A stretch of 64,000 nucleotides of DNA from Chitinophagaceae bacterium PMP191F. Lineage in GTDB: Bacteria; Bacteroidota; Bacteroidia; Chitinophagales; Chitinophagaceae. The stretch is from NCBI GenBank assembly GCA_001302245.1, contig LGYU01000012.1, positions 62,001 to 126,000 on the forward strand, given 5' to 3'. Shown one piece after another: positions 1 through 8,179 of this stretch. Both the position numbers and the translations under genes were made by a program. The notes beneath the pieces are model-generated. The model saw only the letters and a program-made list of their open reading frames with translations. It did not search any database and had not been told where the DNA came from. How positions within the stretch are numbered: position 1 is the stretch's first letter; every line of letters starts with the position of its first letter.

Positions 1-461
1 TTCATATACGCCACTACCATGCTATCATCTTTCCTGATATTAGGATTACCGGACAAACGTTGGTTCATTTCGGTCAACTGCCTGAACAAAGGAGAAAAGG
101 TATTCTGGAATTCCATGAAATCGCTGTTGATAGCAGATCCCTTTACATCCAGTTGCTGTACATTGTCAATACTTCCTTTTACGGTCATATTTTCATTGCC
201 CATAAACAACACAGCCTTTTTCTGTCCGCCTGCAAAATTCAACTGGTGCAGGTTAGCCTCTTCAATGGTTCCTTTCAATACAAACGAACCATTCTGTACA
301 GTACCGCTGGCAAGCGTATCAGTGGGATTGTTGACATCCGTTAATGATACTACTGATTTATCAGCAAGCCCTGTAATAGTTCCGTTGATCACAAATCCTT
401 TCTTCTGTGCAGATGCAGTGAACGATGCACCCAGTAAACAAAACAACAAATACTTTTTCAT
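1..461 (-). CDS. DUF4369-type secreted protein, partial (cut by window edge)
   Basis: Read on the minus strand from an ATG at 461, this frame stays open to base 1, so only about 153 N-terminal residues are visible. It starts with a lipid-free signal peptide (MKKYLLFCLLGASFTASA, then QKKG). A beta-rich segment follows, with text such as INGTITGLADKSVVSLTD and GSFVLKGTIEE. This is typical of the DUF4369 domain that precedes a thioredoxin/AhpC-TSA fold in periplasmic Bacteroidota thiol-disulfide proteins. The thioredoxin part would lie outside the window, so the redox function is inferred. The ATG is 6 bases after the hisIE stop, so it may be read through from the trp-his operon. No promoter box was seen in the tiny gap. 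Confidence 0.75.
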   Translation of the reverse strand, partial: MKKYLLFCLLGASFTASAQKKGFVINGTITGLADKSVVSLTDVNNPTDTLASGTVQNGSFVLKGTIEEANLHQLNFAGGQKKAVLFMGNENMTVKGSIDNVQQLDVKGSAINSDFMEFQNTFSPLFRQLTEMNQRLSGNPNIRKDDSMVVAYM

Positions 462-467
462 ACGTTT

Positions 468-1064
468 CTATTTTGCATGTCGCGCCTGTAAAACGCCTGC
501 AATATCCCGTAAATTATGGCCTTTTGCGTTAAGTAAAACCAAATAATGGAATAACAGGTCAGCCGCTTCATTTATAAAGCGTTCATCGTCATTGTCTTTT
601 GCCTCAATCACCACTTCCACAGCTTCTTCTCCCACTTTCTGCGCTATTTTGTTAATGCCCTTTTCAAACAATTGTTTTACATACGATTTTTCGTCGGTGC
701 TTTTTTTACGCAACTCAATGATATCTTCCAGATAGTACAGAAAATCATCGTGGTGATTGCGTTCGCTCCAGCAGGTATCAGCCCCGGTATGACAGGTGGG
801 TCCCAGTGGTTGTGCTTTTATCAGCACAGTATCATTGTCACAGTCTGACAAGATTTCTTTTACCAGCAGGTGATTACCGCTTTCCTCCCCTTTTGTCCAC
901 AATCTTTTTTTACTGCGACTATAAAAGGTCACCCTACCTTCAGCCATTGTTTTTTGCAGGGCTTCTTCGTTCATAAAACCCAGCATCAGTACTTTATGTG
1001 TTTTAAAGTCCTGTACAATAGCCGGTGCCAGCCCGTCGGAATATTTTTTAAATTCAATCTTCAT
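468..1064 (-). CDS. hisIE: Bifunctional phosphoribosyl-AMP cyclohydrolase / phosphoribosyl-ATP pyrophosphatase HisIE
   Basis: A fused enzyme for steps 2 and 3 of histidine synthesis. The N-terminal HisI half shows GFMNEEALQKT, FYSRSKKRLWTKGEESGNHL, the DCDNDT metal motif and the zinc/active-site cysteines in GPTCHTGADTCW. The C-terminal HisE half shows KVGEEAVEVVIEAK, the MazG-like metal-binding EExxE signature, and DLLFHYLVLL. The frame is open further upstream to 1130, but the family begins at MKIEFKKYSDG, so the ATG at 1064 is chosen (198 residues, usual length for HisIE). It is the last biosynthetic gene of the trp-his array, about 60 bases after the small membrane gene. Confidence 0.95.
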   Translation of the reverse strand: MKIEFKKYSDGLAPAIVQDFKTHKVLMLGFMNEEALQKTMAEGRVTFYSRSKKRLWTKGEESGNHLLVKEILSDCDNDTVLIKAQPLGPTCHTGADTCWSERNHHDDFLYYLEDIIELRKKSTDEKSYVKQLFEKGINKIAQKVGEEAVEVVIEAKDNDDERFINEAADLLFHYLVLLNAKGHNLRDIAGVLQARHAK

Positions 1065-1126
1065 AGTGAATTGTGAATAGTCAATGTTCAAAAGGCAAAT
1101 AACCCAGGAAGTCAACAGATAGCTGC

Positions 1127-1315
1127 TCATTCAGCTATTCCATCTTCATTATTTTCCTGCATTTTCTTTCCTGACTGTAATAGTTTTTCCAGCATTTCCT
1201 CCCTCCTCTCCTGCATGCGTTCATGTTGCCGATCCCTTCTTCTTTGTACACTCCGGTTAATGTAAATGAACAAAATCAGTCCGATGAAAACTCCCGAAAG
1301 GACAATCTGGATCAT
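1127..1315 (-). CDS. Small single-pass membrane protein, unknown function, coupled to hisF
   Basis: This 62-residue protein has one N-terminal hydrophobic helix (about residues 2-19, [18 protein letters not shown]). A highly charged, probably coiled-coil tail follows, rich in Arg, Glu and Gln ([20 protein letters not shown]). Its ATG overlaps the hisF stop as ATGA, which favours translational coupling and argues that it is a real gene rather than a chance frame. No family is recognised. By topology it would be a small inner-membrane protein with a cytoplasmic tail. Nothing in its sequence ties it to histidine synthesis except its position between hisF and hisIE. Confidence 0.6.
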   Translation of the reverse strand: MIQIVLSGVFIGLILFIYINRSVQRRRDRQHERMQERREEMLEKLLQSGKKMQENNEDGIAE

Positions 1316-2070
1316 ATTCTGACAACAATATTATGTTGTTGCAAATATCCCTTTAATTCGGGAATTGCCACCTCTTTAAAGTGAAAGATACTGGCCGCCA
1401 GTGCTGCATCTGCCTTTGCCTGCTCAAATACATCTACAAAATGCTGCGCAGTACCACCTCCGCCAGAGGCAATTACGGGTACCGGCAGTTCCGCAGCCAG
1501 TTTCCCGGTAATATCCAGGGCAAAACCCTGCTTGGTACCATCGTGGTTCATAGAGGTGAGCAGAATTTCGCCTGCACCCATGTCTACCGCCTGCCTGGCC
1601 CAGTCAAAACAGGTCGTGCCGGTTTTTACCCGGCCGCCATTCAGGTATACATACCATTCTCCATCTTCTTCCTTGCGTGTATCAATGGCCAGCACCACAC
1701 ATTGACTGCCAAATTCCTTTGCCAGTTCATTTACCAGGCCTGGATTTTTAAAAGCAGCAGTATTGACAGATATCTTATCTGCACCGTTCTGCAGTAATAC
1801 CTGTACATCTTCCACACTGCTGATACCACCACCTACTGTAAAAGGGATATTGATATGGTGCGCAATCCTGTTCACCAGTTCGCTCAGTGTTTTTCTTCTT
1901 TCATTGGTAGCTGTAATATCCAGGAACACCAGCTCATCAGCACCCTGTTGTGCATACAATGCACCCAGCTCTACGGGGTCACCTGCATCACGCAGATCCA
2001 CAAAGTTGGTTCCTTTTACCGTTCTGCCGTCTTTGATATCAAGGCAAGGAATAATTCTTTTAGTCAGCAC
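1312..2070 (-). CDS. hisF: Imidazole glycerol phosphate synthase cyclase subunit HisF
   Basis: A (beta/alpha)8-barrel subunit that uses ammonia from HisH to convert PRFAR into imidazole glycerol phosphate and AICAR. It shows the N-terminal [16 protein letters not shown] with the catalytic Asp, then [36 protein letters not shown], and [14 protein letters not shown] with the second catalytic Asp. Length 252 is normal. The start codon is GTG at 2070, matching the family N terminus (M-L-T-K-R). The stop overlaps the next small gene. It lies 31 bases after hisA. Confidence 0.97.
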   Translation of the reverse strand: MLTKRIIPCLDIKDGRTVKGTNFVDLRDAGDPVELGALYAQQGADELVFLDITATNERRKTLSELVNRIAHHINIPFTVGGGISSVEDVQVLLQNGADKISVNTAAFKNPGLVNELAKEFGSQCVVLAIDTRKEEDGEWYVYLNGGRVKTGTTCFDWARQAVDMGAGEILLTSMNHDGTKQGFALDITGKLAAELPVPVIASGGGGTAQHFVDVFEQAKADAALAASIFHFKEVAIPELKGYLQQHNIVVRI

Positions 2071-2101
2071 AGCTCAATATTGATAATGAATGATAATCTT
2101 T

Positions 2102-2815
2102 TCAAAATACCTGCAACTCCTTCAGAGAGATCCTATTCTCATAAATCGCTTTGCCCACAATGGCCCCTTTACAACCTGCCTGTTTCAGATCATATAGATC
2201 CTGCACAGTACTAACGCCGCCGCTGGCAATAAAATGCAGTTCCCGGAACCGCTGTACTATTTTCGTATACAGCTCTGTAGCTGGCCCCTGTAACAAGCCG
2301 TCCTTGCTTACATCTGTACAAAATACCTGCCGTACTCCTTTGTCAAAATAGTTTTGCAGAAAATCATATATGGACACATCGGTTGTTTCCAACCAACCGC
2401 TTACTGCTATTTTTTCATTCTTTACATCTGCGCCCAACAGAAATTTATCGGCTCCGTATTGCAGTAACCACTTTACAAACTCCTGCTCATTTTTTACAGC
2501 AATGCTTCCCACTGTAGCCAGTGCCGCTCCGGAATTAAAAACAATGTTTACATCTGTATCCGTTTTGATACCGCCGCCAAAATCAATAATGAGCGAAGTT
2601 TTGCCAGCTATGTTTTCCAGCACTTTCCAGTTCTTCACCACACCGGCTTTGGCACCATCCAGGTCTACCAGGTGCAGGCGTTTCAGACCTGCATCTTCAA
2701 ACTGTTTTGCTACTTCCAGCGGATTTTCGTTGTAGATCTTTTTCTGTTCGTAATCGCCCTGCGTTAACCGTACACACTTTCCTTCAATAATATCAATAGC
2801 TGGTATTATCTGCAT
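2102..2815 (-). CDS. hisA: ProFAR isomerase HisA
   Basis: A 237-residue TIM-barrel isomerase acting on ProFAR, the step before HisF/HisH. Diagnostic text: [20 protein letters not shown] near the N terminus with the catalytic Asp, [33 protein letters not shown] with the second Asp, and [11 protein letters not shown]. It starts at an ATG 4 bases after the end of the upstream GNAT gene, so it is tightly packed in the operon. The homologous trpF is kept as a separate gene in the same cluster, so this is not a bifunctional PriA. Confidence 0.97.
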   Translation of the reverse strand: MQIIPAIDIIEGKCVRLTQGDYEQKKIYNENPLEVAKQFEDAGLKRLHLVDLDGAKAGVVKNWKVLENIAGKTSLIIDFGGGIKTDTDVNIVFNSGAALATVGSIAVKNEQEFVKWLLQYGADKFLLGADVKNEKIAVSGWLETTDVSIYDFLQNYFDKGVRQVFCTDVSKDGLLQGPATELYTKIVQRFRELHFIASGGVSTVQDLYDLKQAGCKGAIVGKAIYENRISLKELQVF

Positions 2816-2819
2816 ATAA

Positions 2820-3227
2820 TTATAACTGTTTCTCCATTTTTATAAATTCAATCCCATGTTTTGTCCAGGATTCCCCTGCGGTTTGCATCCCGAATTTCCG
2901 GTACAATGCTGTTGCACTCACACGCGCATTACACCATATTTTCTTTTTGTGGTTGCGCGTTGCCCAATTTATCACATATTGTAACAGCATGGTTCCGTAT
3001 CCCTTTCCCTGTTGGCTGGTTTGTGTGGCAAATTTTCTGAACTGTACCGTAGCATCCTGTTCAAATACCGATATTACCGACACCAATACATGCTGTACAT
3101 ATAATCCCCAGTGAAAACCATTTTCATCACCATCCAGTTTTACAAAATCAATGGTTTCCCCGGGATACATCACATCACGTCTTAACTGCCATACTGTTTC
3201 CATCGGAACATCTTTTACCTGCATCAT
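2820..3227 (-). CDS. GNAT family N-acetyltransferase embedded between hisH and hisA
   Basis: A 135-residue single-domain acetyltransferase. The acetyl-CoA pyrophosphate loop is visible as [15 protein letters not shown] (about residues 72-86). The C-terminal [20 protein letters not shown] is the usual GNAT motif B. The substrate cannot be read from the sequence. The first of two adjacent ATG codons overlaps the hisH stop as ATGA, implying translational coupling. A second, different GNAT gene sits between trpF and trpB, so two acetyltransferases are built into the same amino-acid operon. Confidence 0.85.
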   Translation of the reverse strand: MMQVKDVPMETVWQLRRDVMYPGETIDFVKLDGDENGFHWGLYVQHVLVSVISVFEQDATVQFRKFATQTSQQGKGYGTMLLQYVINWATRNHKKKIWCNARVSATALYRKFGMQTAGESWTKHGIEFIKMEKQL

Positions 3228-3817
3228 TTCAAAGCCAGAAAGTTTTTTAACAGTTGTTCGCCCATCTGTGCACTTTTTTCAGGATGAAACTGCGCACCAT
3301 AAAAATTACCCCGGTGTAAAGCCGCACTGTATGGTTGTACATAATCTGCTGTAGCAATGGTATGTGTACCCAATGCCGCATAATAGCCATGTACAAAATA
3401 GCAATAGCTCCTCTCCGGTATATTGCTGAACAATGGTGTCTGCAGATTGTAAATATTGTTCCAGCCTATCTGCGGTACTTTTAACGTTCCCGCAACAGGT
3501 GTAAACAGTTTTACCTTTTCTTCAAAAATACCCAGGCAGGTTGTATTGTTCTCTTCCGAATACGCACACATCAATTGCATTCCCAGGCAGATGCCCAATA
3601 CAGGTTGCTGAAGATCTTTCAGCACAGTATCCAGTCCTCGTTCCTGCAGGTAACGCATGGCGCTGCTGGCCTCGCCTACTCCGGGAAAGATCACTTTGTC
3701 TGCCTGCTGCAATCTTTTATGATCATCCGTTACAGTAGCGGTGGCACCAATTCTTTCCAATGCATACAATACTGATTGAATATTGCCCGCATTGTATTTT
3801 ACGATAACCAGGTCCAT
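3224..3817 (-). CDS. hisH: Imidazole glycerol phosphate synthase glutaminase subunit HisH
   Basis: A class I glutamine amidotransferase that supplies ammonia to HisF. The oxyanion segment PGVGEASSAM, the nucleophile elbow GICLGMQLMC with the catalytic Cys, and the FHPEKS His/Glu pair near the C terminus are all present. Length 197 fits the family. The ATG at 3817 is 25 bases after the trpA stop with no terminator or TAnnTTTG box between, so hisH appears to be transcribed with the trp genes. It is the first histidine gene after trpA; hisG, hisD, hisC and hisB are absent here. Confidence 0.96.
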   Translation of the reverse strand: MDLVIVKYNAGNIQSVLYALERIGATATVTDDHKRLQQADKVIFPGVGEASSAMRYLQERGLDTVLKDLQQPVLGICLGMQLMCAYSEENNTTCLGIFEEKVKLFTPVAGTLKVPQIGWNNIYNLQTPLFSNIPERSYCYFVHGYYAALGTHTIATADYVQPYSAALHRGNFYGAQFHPEKSAQMGEQLLKNFLALK

Positions 3818-3842
3818 ATTAAATATTTCGTCGTAATTAACA

Positions 3843-4613
3843 TTAACGCAGTATGCTGTCCAAGAACTGCCTGGTAACAGTTTCTACATCTGTTGTATTT
3901 TCCAGCGCTTTGATATACGCACTGCCAATAATTGCACCGTTTACATGTGCCCCGGCAGACTGAAAGGTTACTTTGTCTTTAATACCAAAGCCCACCAGTA
4001 CCGGGTTGTTCAACTGCATTCCCTGCAAACGTTGCAGGTAGTTGGTTACAGTATGCATATCCTTGTCTTTTCCGGTAGTGGATGAAGACGATACGGCATA
4101 CAGAAACCCACTGCTCAGTGTATCCAACCTGCGGATCCTTGCTTCAGAAGTTTCGGGTGTTACCAGGAAAATAAAATCAAGGCCGTATTTTTTGATCACA
4201 GCACCATACTCGGTTTCAAATTCATATTCCGGTAAGTCGGGCAGAATAAGGCCATCAACACCTGCGGCCGCGGCATCAGCACAGAATTTCTCAAAACCAT
4301 ATTGCAATACGGGATTCATATAACCCATCAGTATTACCGGTATGGACACTTTTTTTCTGAAATCTTTCAGTTGCTGAAATAATGTGGCAATGGTCATTCC
4401 ATTGGCAAGCGCTTTGGCGCTGCTATCCTGTATTACCGGGCCATCTGCCAGCGGATCGCTGTAAGGCATACCCAGTTCAATAATGTCTGCACCGTTTGCT
4501 TCCAGTGCCTGCATGATCGTCAGCGTGCTATCCAGTTGCGGATACCCTGCTGTGCAATATACGTTCAGCACCTGTGTGTTTTTCCTGCTGAATAATTCCT
4601 GTAAACGGCTCAT
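3843..4613 (-). CDS. trpA: Tryptophan synthase alpha chain
   Basis: Cleaves indole-3-glycerol phosphate to indole and glyceraldehyde 3-phosphate within the TrpAB complex. Recognised by GADIIELGMPYSDPLADGPVIQ with the catalytic Glu and Asp (about residues 40-61), DGLILPDLPEYE, YAVSSSSTTGKDK, and VGFGIKDK. Its 256 residues are family-normal. It follows trpB after a 91-base gap that holds one of the degenerate intergenic words (around 4647-4690) and no promoter box. Confidence 0.97.
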   Translation of the reverse strand: MSRLQELFSRKNTQVLNVYCTAGYPQLDSTLTIMQALEANGADIIELGMPYSDPLADGPVIQDSSAKALANGMTIATLFQQLKDFRKKVSIPVILMGYMNPVLQYGFEKFCADAAAAGVDGLILPDLPEYEFETEYGAVIKKYGLDFIFLVTPETSEARIRRLDTLSSGFLYAVSSSSTTGKDKDMHTVTNYLQRLQGMQLNNPVLVGFGIKDKVTFQSAGAHVNGAIIGSAYIKALENTTDVETVTRQFLDSILR

Positions 4614-4704
4614 ATATTACCGCGTTCTTTCTTTTAATTATTAAAATAGCTGTGAGCTTTAGGCTACGGGCTGCGTGCCCACCTGATCCCTGATTAACTG
4701 TTCC

Positions 4705-5904
4705 TTATCCCAGATGCTCCATTTCCCTCATATACGTCGCCATATCCTTATCACCTCTTCCACTCAGACACAACACCACTACATCCTGTTCGGTAAAATT
4801 CATTTTCTTCAGTGCGGCCAGTGCATGTGATGATTCCAGTGCGGGAATAATACCTTCCAGCCTGGTCAGTTCAAAGGCTGCCTGTAATGCTTCTTCATCT
4901 GTTGCATTCAGAAATGTACCACGACCACTATCATACAGGTATGCATGCAAAGGACCAATACCGGGATAATCAAGTCCGGCAGAAATGCTGTGTGGTTCTA
5001 TCACCTGCCCATCTTCAGTTTGCATTACCAGGCTTCTGCTGCCATGCAATACACCGGGCTTTCCCAACTGCGTGGTAGCGGCACTGTGACCACTGTCAAC
5101 ACCCAATCCTGCCGCTTCAACAGCTACCAGTTTTACAGACGGCTCATCCAGGAAGTGATAGAACGTTCCGGCGGCATTGCTGCCTCCGCCTACACAGGCC
5201 ATTACATAATCCGGTAAATCCTTCCCTGTTTTTTCTTTCAGTTGTTTCCTGATCTCCTCACTGATCACACTCTGAAAACGAGCTACCATATCAGGATAAG
5301 GATGTGGCCCTACCACGCTGCCAATGATGTAATGTGTATCGCCGGGGTTGTTGATCCAGTCGCGAATAGCTTCATTGGTAGCATCTTTCAGCGTTTTACT
5401 ACCGCTGGTAGCCGGTATTACCGTAGCGCCCAGCATCTTCATGCGCGCTACATTGGGGGCCTGGCGTTCAATATCCTTTTCACCCATGTACACAATACAT
5501 TCAATGCCTTTCAGTGCACATACCGTAGCTGTTGCCACACCGTGTTGTCCGGCGCCGGTTTCGGCAATGATGCGTTTTTTGCCTAAACGTTGTGCCAGTA
5601 ATATCTGTCCTATTGTATTGTTGATCTTATGCGCGCCGGTATGACACAGATCTTCGCGCTTGAGATAAATAGTAGTATTAAACTGCTTACTTAACCGTTC
5701 CGCCAGGTACAGCGGTGTGGGGCGTCCTACATAGTCTTGCAGCAGGTACCGGAACTCTTTCTGAAAAGAGGCTTCCTGCATAATTTCAAGATACTTCGAT
5801 TTCAGCTCTTCCACATTCCTGTGCAGCATCTCCGGAATAAAAGCCCCGCCAAATTTTCCATAATAGCCCTGCGCATCCGGTCGTTGATAAGTTGTTGTTG
5901 TCAT
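4705..5904 (-). CDS. trpB: Tryptophan synthase beta chain
   Basis: A PLP enzyme that condenses indole with serine. It shows the PLP lysine in [13 protein letters not shown], the catalytic Glu region [14 protein letters not shown], the glycine-rich phosphate loop [10 protein letters not shown], and [11 protein letters not shown]. Length 399 fits the standard TrpB1 type that pairs with TrpA. The start at 5904 follows the upstream GNAT stop by 38 bases. Confidence 0.97.
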   Translation of the reverse strand: MTTTTYQRPDAQGYYGKFGGAFIPEMLHRNVEELKSKYLEIMQEASFQKEFRYLLQDYVGRPTPLYLAERLSKQFNTTIYLKREDLCHTGAHKINNTIGQILLAQRLGKKRIIAETGAGQHGVATATVCALKGIECIVYMGEKDIERQAPNVARMKMLGATVIPATSGSKTLKDATNEAIRDWINNPGDTHYIIGSVVGPHPYPDMVARFQSVISEEIRKQLKEKTGKDLPDYVMACVGGGSNAAGTFYHFLDEPSVKLVAVEAAGLGVDSGHSAATTQLGKPGVLHGSRSLVMQTEDGQVIEPHSISAGLDYPGIGPLHAYLYDSGRGTFLNATDEEALQAAFELTRLEGIIPALESSHALAALKKMNFTEQDVVVLCLSGRGDKDMATYMREMEHLG

Positions 5905-5942
5905 CGTAGTTAATTCTATTTAACGTCTGTTGTGTTGCTCAA

Positions 5943-6467
5943 TTACTGCTCCCTTGGTTGTAATGGGGTATCCAATAATAACTGGAGAAATATAAGATCC
6001 AGCCATCGTCCGAATTTATACCCCACCTGTTTAAAATGAGCTACTTTTTCAAAACCAAAACTTCTGTGCAGTTGCAGACTTGCTTCATTGGCAGCATCTA
6101 TACCGGAAATAATTGTATGCATATCCAGTTGCCTGGCTGCTTCAATCAATGGCGGCATCAGCAATTTACCAATCCCCTTTCCCCGCGCACTGCTGTCTAC
6201 ATATATTGAATTTTCAACCGAATATTTATACGCTGCCCACGCCCTGAAAGGACCAATGGAACTGAATCCCAGTAACAGGCCGTCTTCCGCTGCCACAAAT
6301 ACCGGAAACCCCTGTTGTTGTTTAGTATCCCACCATTGCTGCCGTGCCTCCATTGTGTGCGGTTGATAATCGTACACCGCAGTAGTGTTCAGAATAACAT
6401 CGTTGTATATGGCAAGCATTGCTGGCAGATCCTGTTCTGTAGCATTTCGTACCGTAACCATATACAT
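5943..6467 (-). CDS. GNAT family N-acetyltransferase, phosphinothricin/amino-acid acetyltransferase-like
   Basis: A 174-residue GNAT of the Pat/YncA (MnaT) type. It begins VRNATEQDLPAMLAIYNDVI and shows VENSIYVDSSARGKGIGKLL (acetyl-CoA loop), GIDAANEASLQLHRSFGF, and the VGYKFGRWLDLIFLQ tail characteristic of this subgroup. Members acetylate L-phosphinothricin, methionine sulfone or similar amino acids, and the native substrate is often unknown. It lies 6 bases downstream of trpF and 38 bases upstream of trpB, so it is embedded in the trp operon. Start is either the ATG at 6467 or the one at 6461. Confidence 0.88.
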   Translation of the reverse strand: MYMVTVRNATEQDLPAMLAIYNDVILNTTAVYDYQPHTMEARQQWWDTKQQQGFPVFVAAEDGLLLGFSSIGPFRAWAAYKYSVENSIYVDSSARGKGIGKLLMPPLIEAARQLDMHTIISGIDAANEASLQLHRSFGFEKVAHFKQVGYKFGRWLDLIFLQLLLDTPLQPREQ

Positions 6468-6473
6468 TATTTT

Positions 6474-7112
6474 TTATGGGTGAACACCCAATTGTTCAGT
6501 AAACATTTTCACTTTATCCATATCCTTAATACCAGGGCTCACTTCAAAACGGCTGTTGATATCAACAGCAAAAAGCGCCCTGGCAGCAGTATCCTGTATA
6601 AACTCTTTCAGCCTGCCTTCATCACCGGGTTCAATACCACCGCTCAGAAAGAAAGGTTTACCAATAGAAGCGCCCTGCAATACACTCCAGTCAAACTTTT
6701 TACCGGTGCCGCCGTATCCAGCTCCCATTGTATCGAACATGAACATATCACATACATCCATATAAGGACGGATCATCCATTCAACACTATCATTCTCGCT
6801 GAGGCGGAAAGCCTTTACCACCGACACATAATCCGCAATCTTTTCACAGAACTTGGGCGTTTCATCACCGTGCAATTGTACCATATGCAAACGGCATTCG
6901 TCTACCATGTGCAATACCTCTTCTACCGATGAGTTTACGAACACACCTACTTTGTTGATGTTGTTCACTTTCCTGATCTGGGTAGTGGTCATATTTTTGA
7001 AAACATAACGCGGGCTTTTTGAATAGAAGATAAAGCCGGCAAAGGTTACTCCGAAACCAGCCAGTTGCTCTACCTGTTCAACCTGCGTCATGCCACATAC
7101 TTTTACGCGCAT
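6474..7112 (-). CDS. trpF: Phosphoribosylanthranilate isomerase
   Basis: Catalyses the Amadori rearrangement of PRA to CdRP. It has KVCGMTQVEQV with the catalytic Cys at the N terminus, GVFVNSS, MVQLHGDETPKFC, the general-acid Asp in FMFDTMGAGYGGTGKKFDW, FFLSGGIEPGDE, and VDINSRFEVSPGIKD. 212 residues. It starts at 7112, 44 bases after trpC. Confidence 0.96.
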   Translation of the reverse strand: MRVKVCGMTQVEQVEQLAGFGVTFAGFIFYSKSPRYVFKNMTTTQIRKVNNINKVGVFVNSSVEEVLHMVDECRLHMVQLHGDETPKFCEKIADYVSVVKAFRLSENDSVEWMIRPYMDVCDMFMFDTMGAGYGGTGKKFDWSVLQGASIGKPFFLSGGIEPGDEGRLKEFIQDTAARALFAVDINSRFEVSPGIKDMDKVKMFTEQLGVHP

Positions 7113-7156
7113 ATTCCCGGATTTTAAGTGTTAGGCAGTCAGGCAGCAATCGTATC

Positions 7157-7957
7157 TTAATGGAAGCGCTGACAAGATAACAGTTGTTGGGCAAATTGCT
7201 CAAATGCTTTTCCGGGATCGGTTGCTTTCATAAAATTTTCTCCTACCAGAAAGCCTCTGAATCCGTGTTTTTTAAACAACTGTATGTTCTCCACTGCATT
7301 GATACCACTTTCTGCAATCTTTACTTTACCCGCCGGGATCTGCTCTGCCATTTTCAGACTTCTGTCAATATCTACCACAAATGTTTTCAGGTTACGGTTA
7401 TTGATGCCTACCAGTACAGTATCATCACAGATATGTTCCAGTTCGCCCTCATCATGCAATTCCAGTAACACTTCCAGTTGCAGACTTTTAGCAAAAGCTG
7501 CCAGTCTTTTTACTGTAGCAGTATCCAGGCAGGCAGCAATCAGTAGTATTACATCCGCTCCCATTGCTTTTGCTTCCACAATCTGGTACTCGTCGATCAT
7601 AAAATCCTTCCGCAGAATAGGAATGTTGTTGATCCGGGCCTGCTCCAGATCCTGTGTACTACCTCCGAAAAATTGTTCATCGGTCAGCACAGACAAACCG
7701 GAAGCACCGCCGGCAGCATAAGCCGAAGTAACAGCCACCACGTCTGCCGTTCCGTTGATAATACCTTTGGATGGCGATTTACGTTTAAACTCTGCTATGA
7801 TGCCCGTTTTGGCGTCGTCCAGTAAAAACTGTTTCAGTGACAAAACAGGCCGTGCAAAAGCAGGTTTCTTTTCCAGTTCACTGATACTTACCAAAGCCTT
7901 TCTTTCAGCAACTTCCTTTTTCTTATGTTCTATAATCGTATCGAGAATATTCATCAT
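7157..7957 (-). CDS. trpC: Indole-3-glycerol phosphate synthase
   Basis: Ring-closes CdRP to indole-3-glycerol phosphate. It shows ILDTIIEHKKKEVAERK at the N terminus, FKRKSPSKGIING with the catalytic Lys, SVLTDEQFFGGS, PILRKDFMIDEYQI, VGINNRNLKTF, and KIAESGINAVENI. The frame extends upstream to 7987, but the family start is M-M-N-I-L-D, so the ATG at 7957 (or 7954) is preferred, giving 266-267 residues. It is separated from trpD by about 220 bases of repeat-like sequence, the largest gap within the operon. Confidence 0.96.
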   Translation of the reverse strand: MMNILDTIIEHKKKEVAERKALVSISELEKKPAFARPVLSLKQFLLDDAKTGIIAEFKRKSPSKGIINGTADVVAVTSAYAAGGASGLSVLTDEQFFGGSTQDLEQARINNIPILRKDFMIDEYQIVEAKAMGADVILLIAACLDTATVKRLAAFAKSLQLEVLLELHDEGELEHICDDTVLVGINNRNLKTFVVDIDRSLKMAEQIPAGKVKIAESGINAVENIQLFKKHGFRGFLVGENFMKATDPGKAFEQFAQQLLSCQRFH

Positions 7958-7984
7958 TATATTTTTTGAAACCCGAAAAATCAA

Positions 7985-8178
7985 CAAAATGCAACCGGTT
8001 TATCATTCACTATTGACCATTCACAGCTCAACTTCATTTAGTTATCAGTAACTATCTGTCATAAAGACTCAACGTATGCATAAAGAAAAAACCTTTGTGA
8101 CCCTTTCTTTTTTTGTGCCTTAGTGGCAAAAACAGCTTAACTAAACGACATTAATTCACACCTCACCATTCACCACTC
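7985..8178. repeat. Operon-internal spacer of degenerate intergenic words between trpD and trpC
   Basis: This spacer has no gene, promoter box or terminator that I can support. It holds two word-like families seen elsewhere in the window. One is 'caccattcaccactcac' and 'attgaccattcacag'. The other is 'cctttgtgaccctttctttt...gtgccttagtggcaaaa' at about 8088-8137. All the neighbouring trp genes are packed within 50-90 bases of each other, so this looks like an insertion or expansion of intergenic filler inside the operon. Confidence 0.5.
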
Positions 8179-8179
8179 A

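Noticed and set aside
19-546. Long plus-strand open frame at the left edge
   Set aside because: It is antisense to the partial DUF4369 gene and the hisIE end; the minus strand has a signal peptide and domain-like sequence, the plus strand does not.
1065-1130. N-terminal extension of HisIE up to 1130
   Set aside because: The extra 22 residues have no family match and would nearly touch the preceding gene; the conserved start is the ATG at 1064.
3818-3842. Separate promoter or histidine leader peptide before hisH
   Set aside because: The gap to trpA is only 25 bases and has no box, no run of His codons and no terminator.
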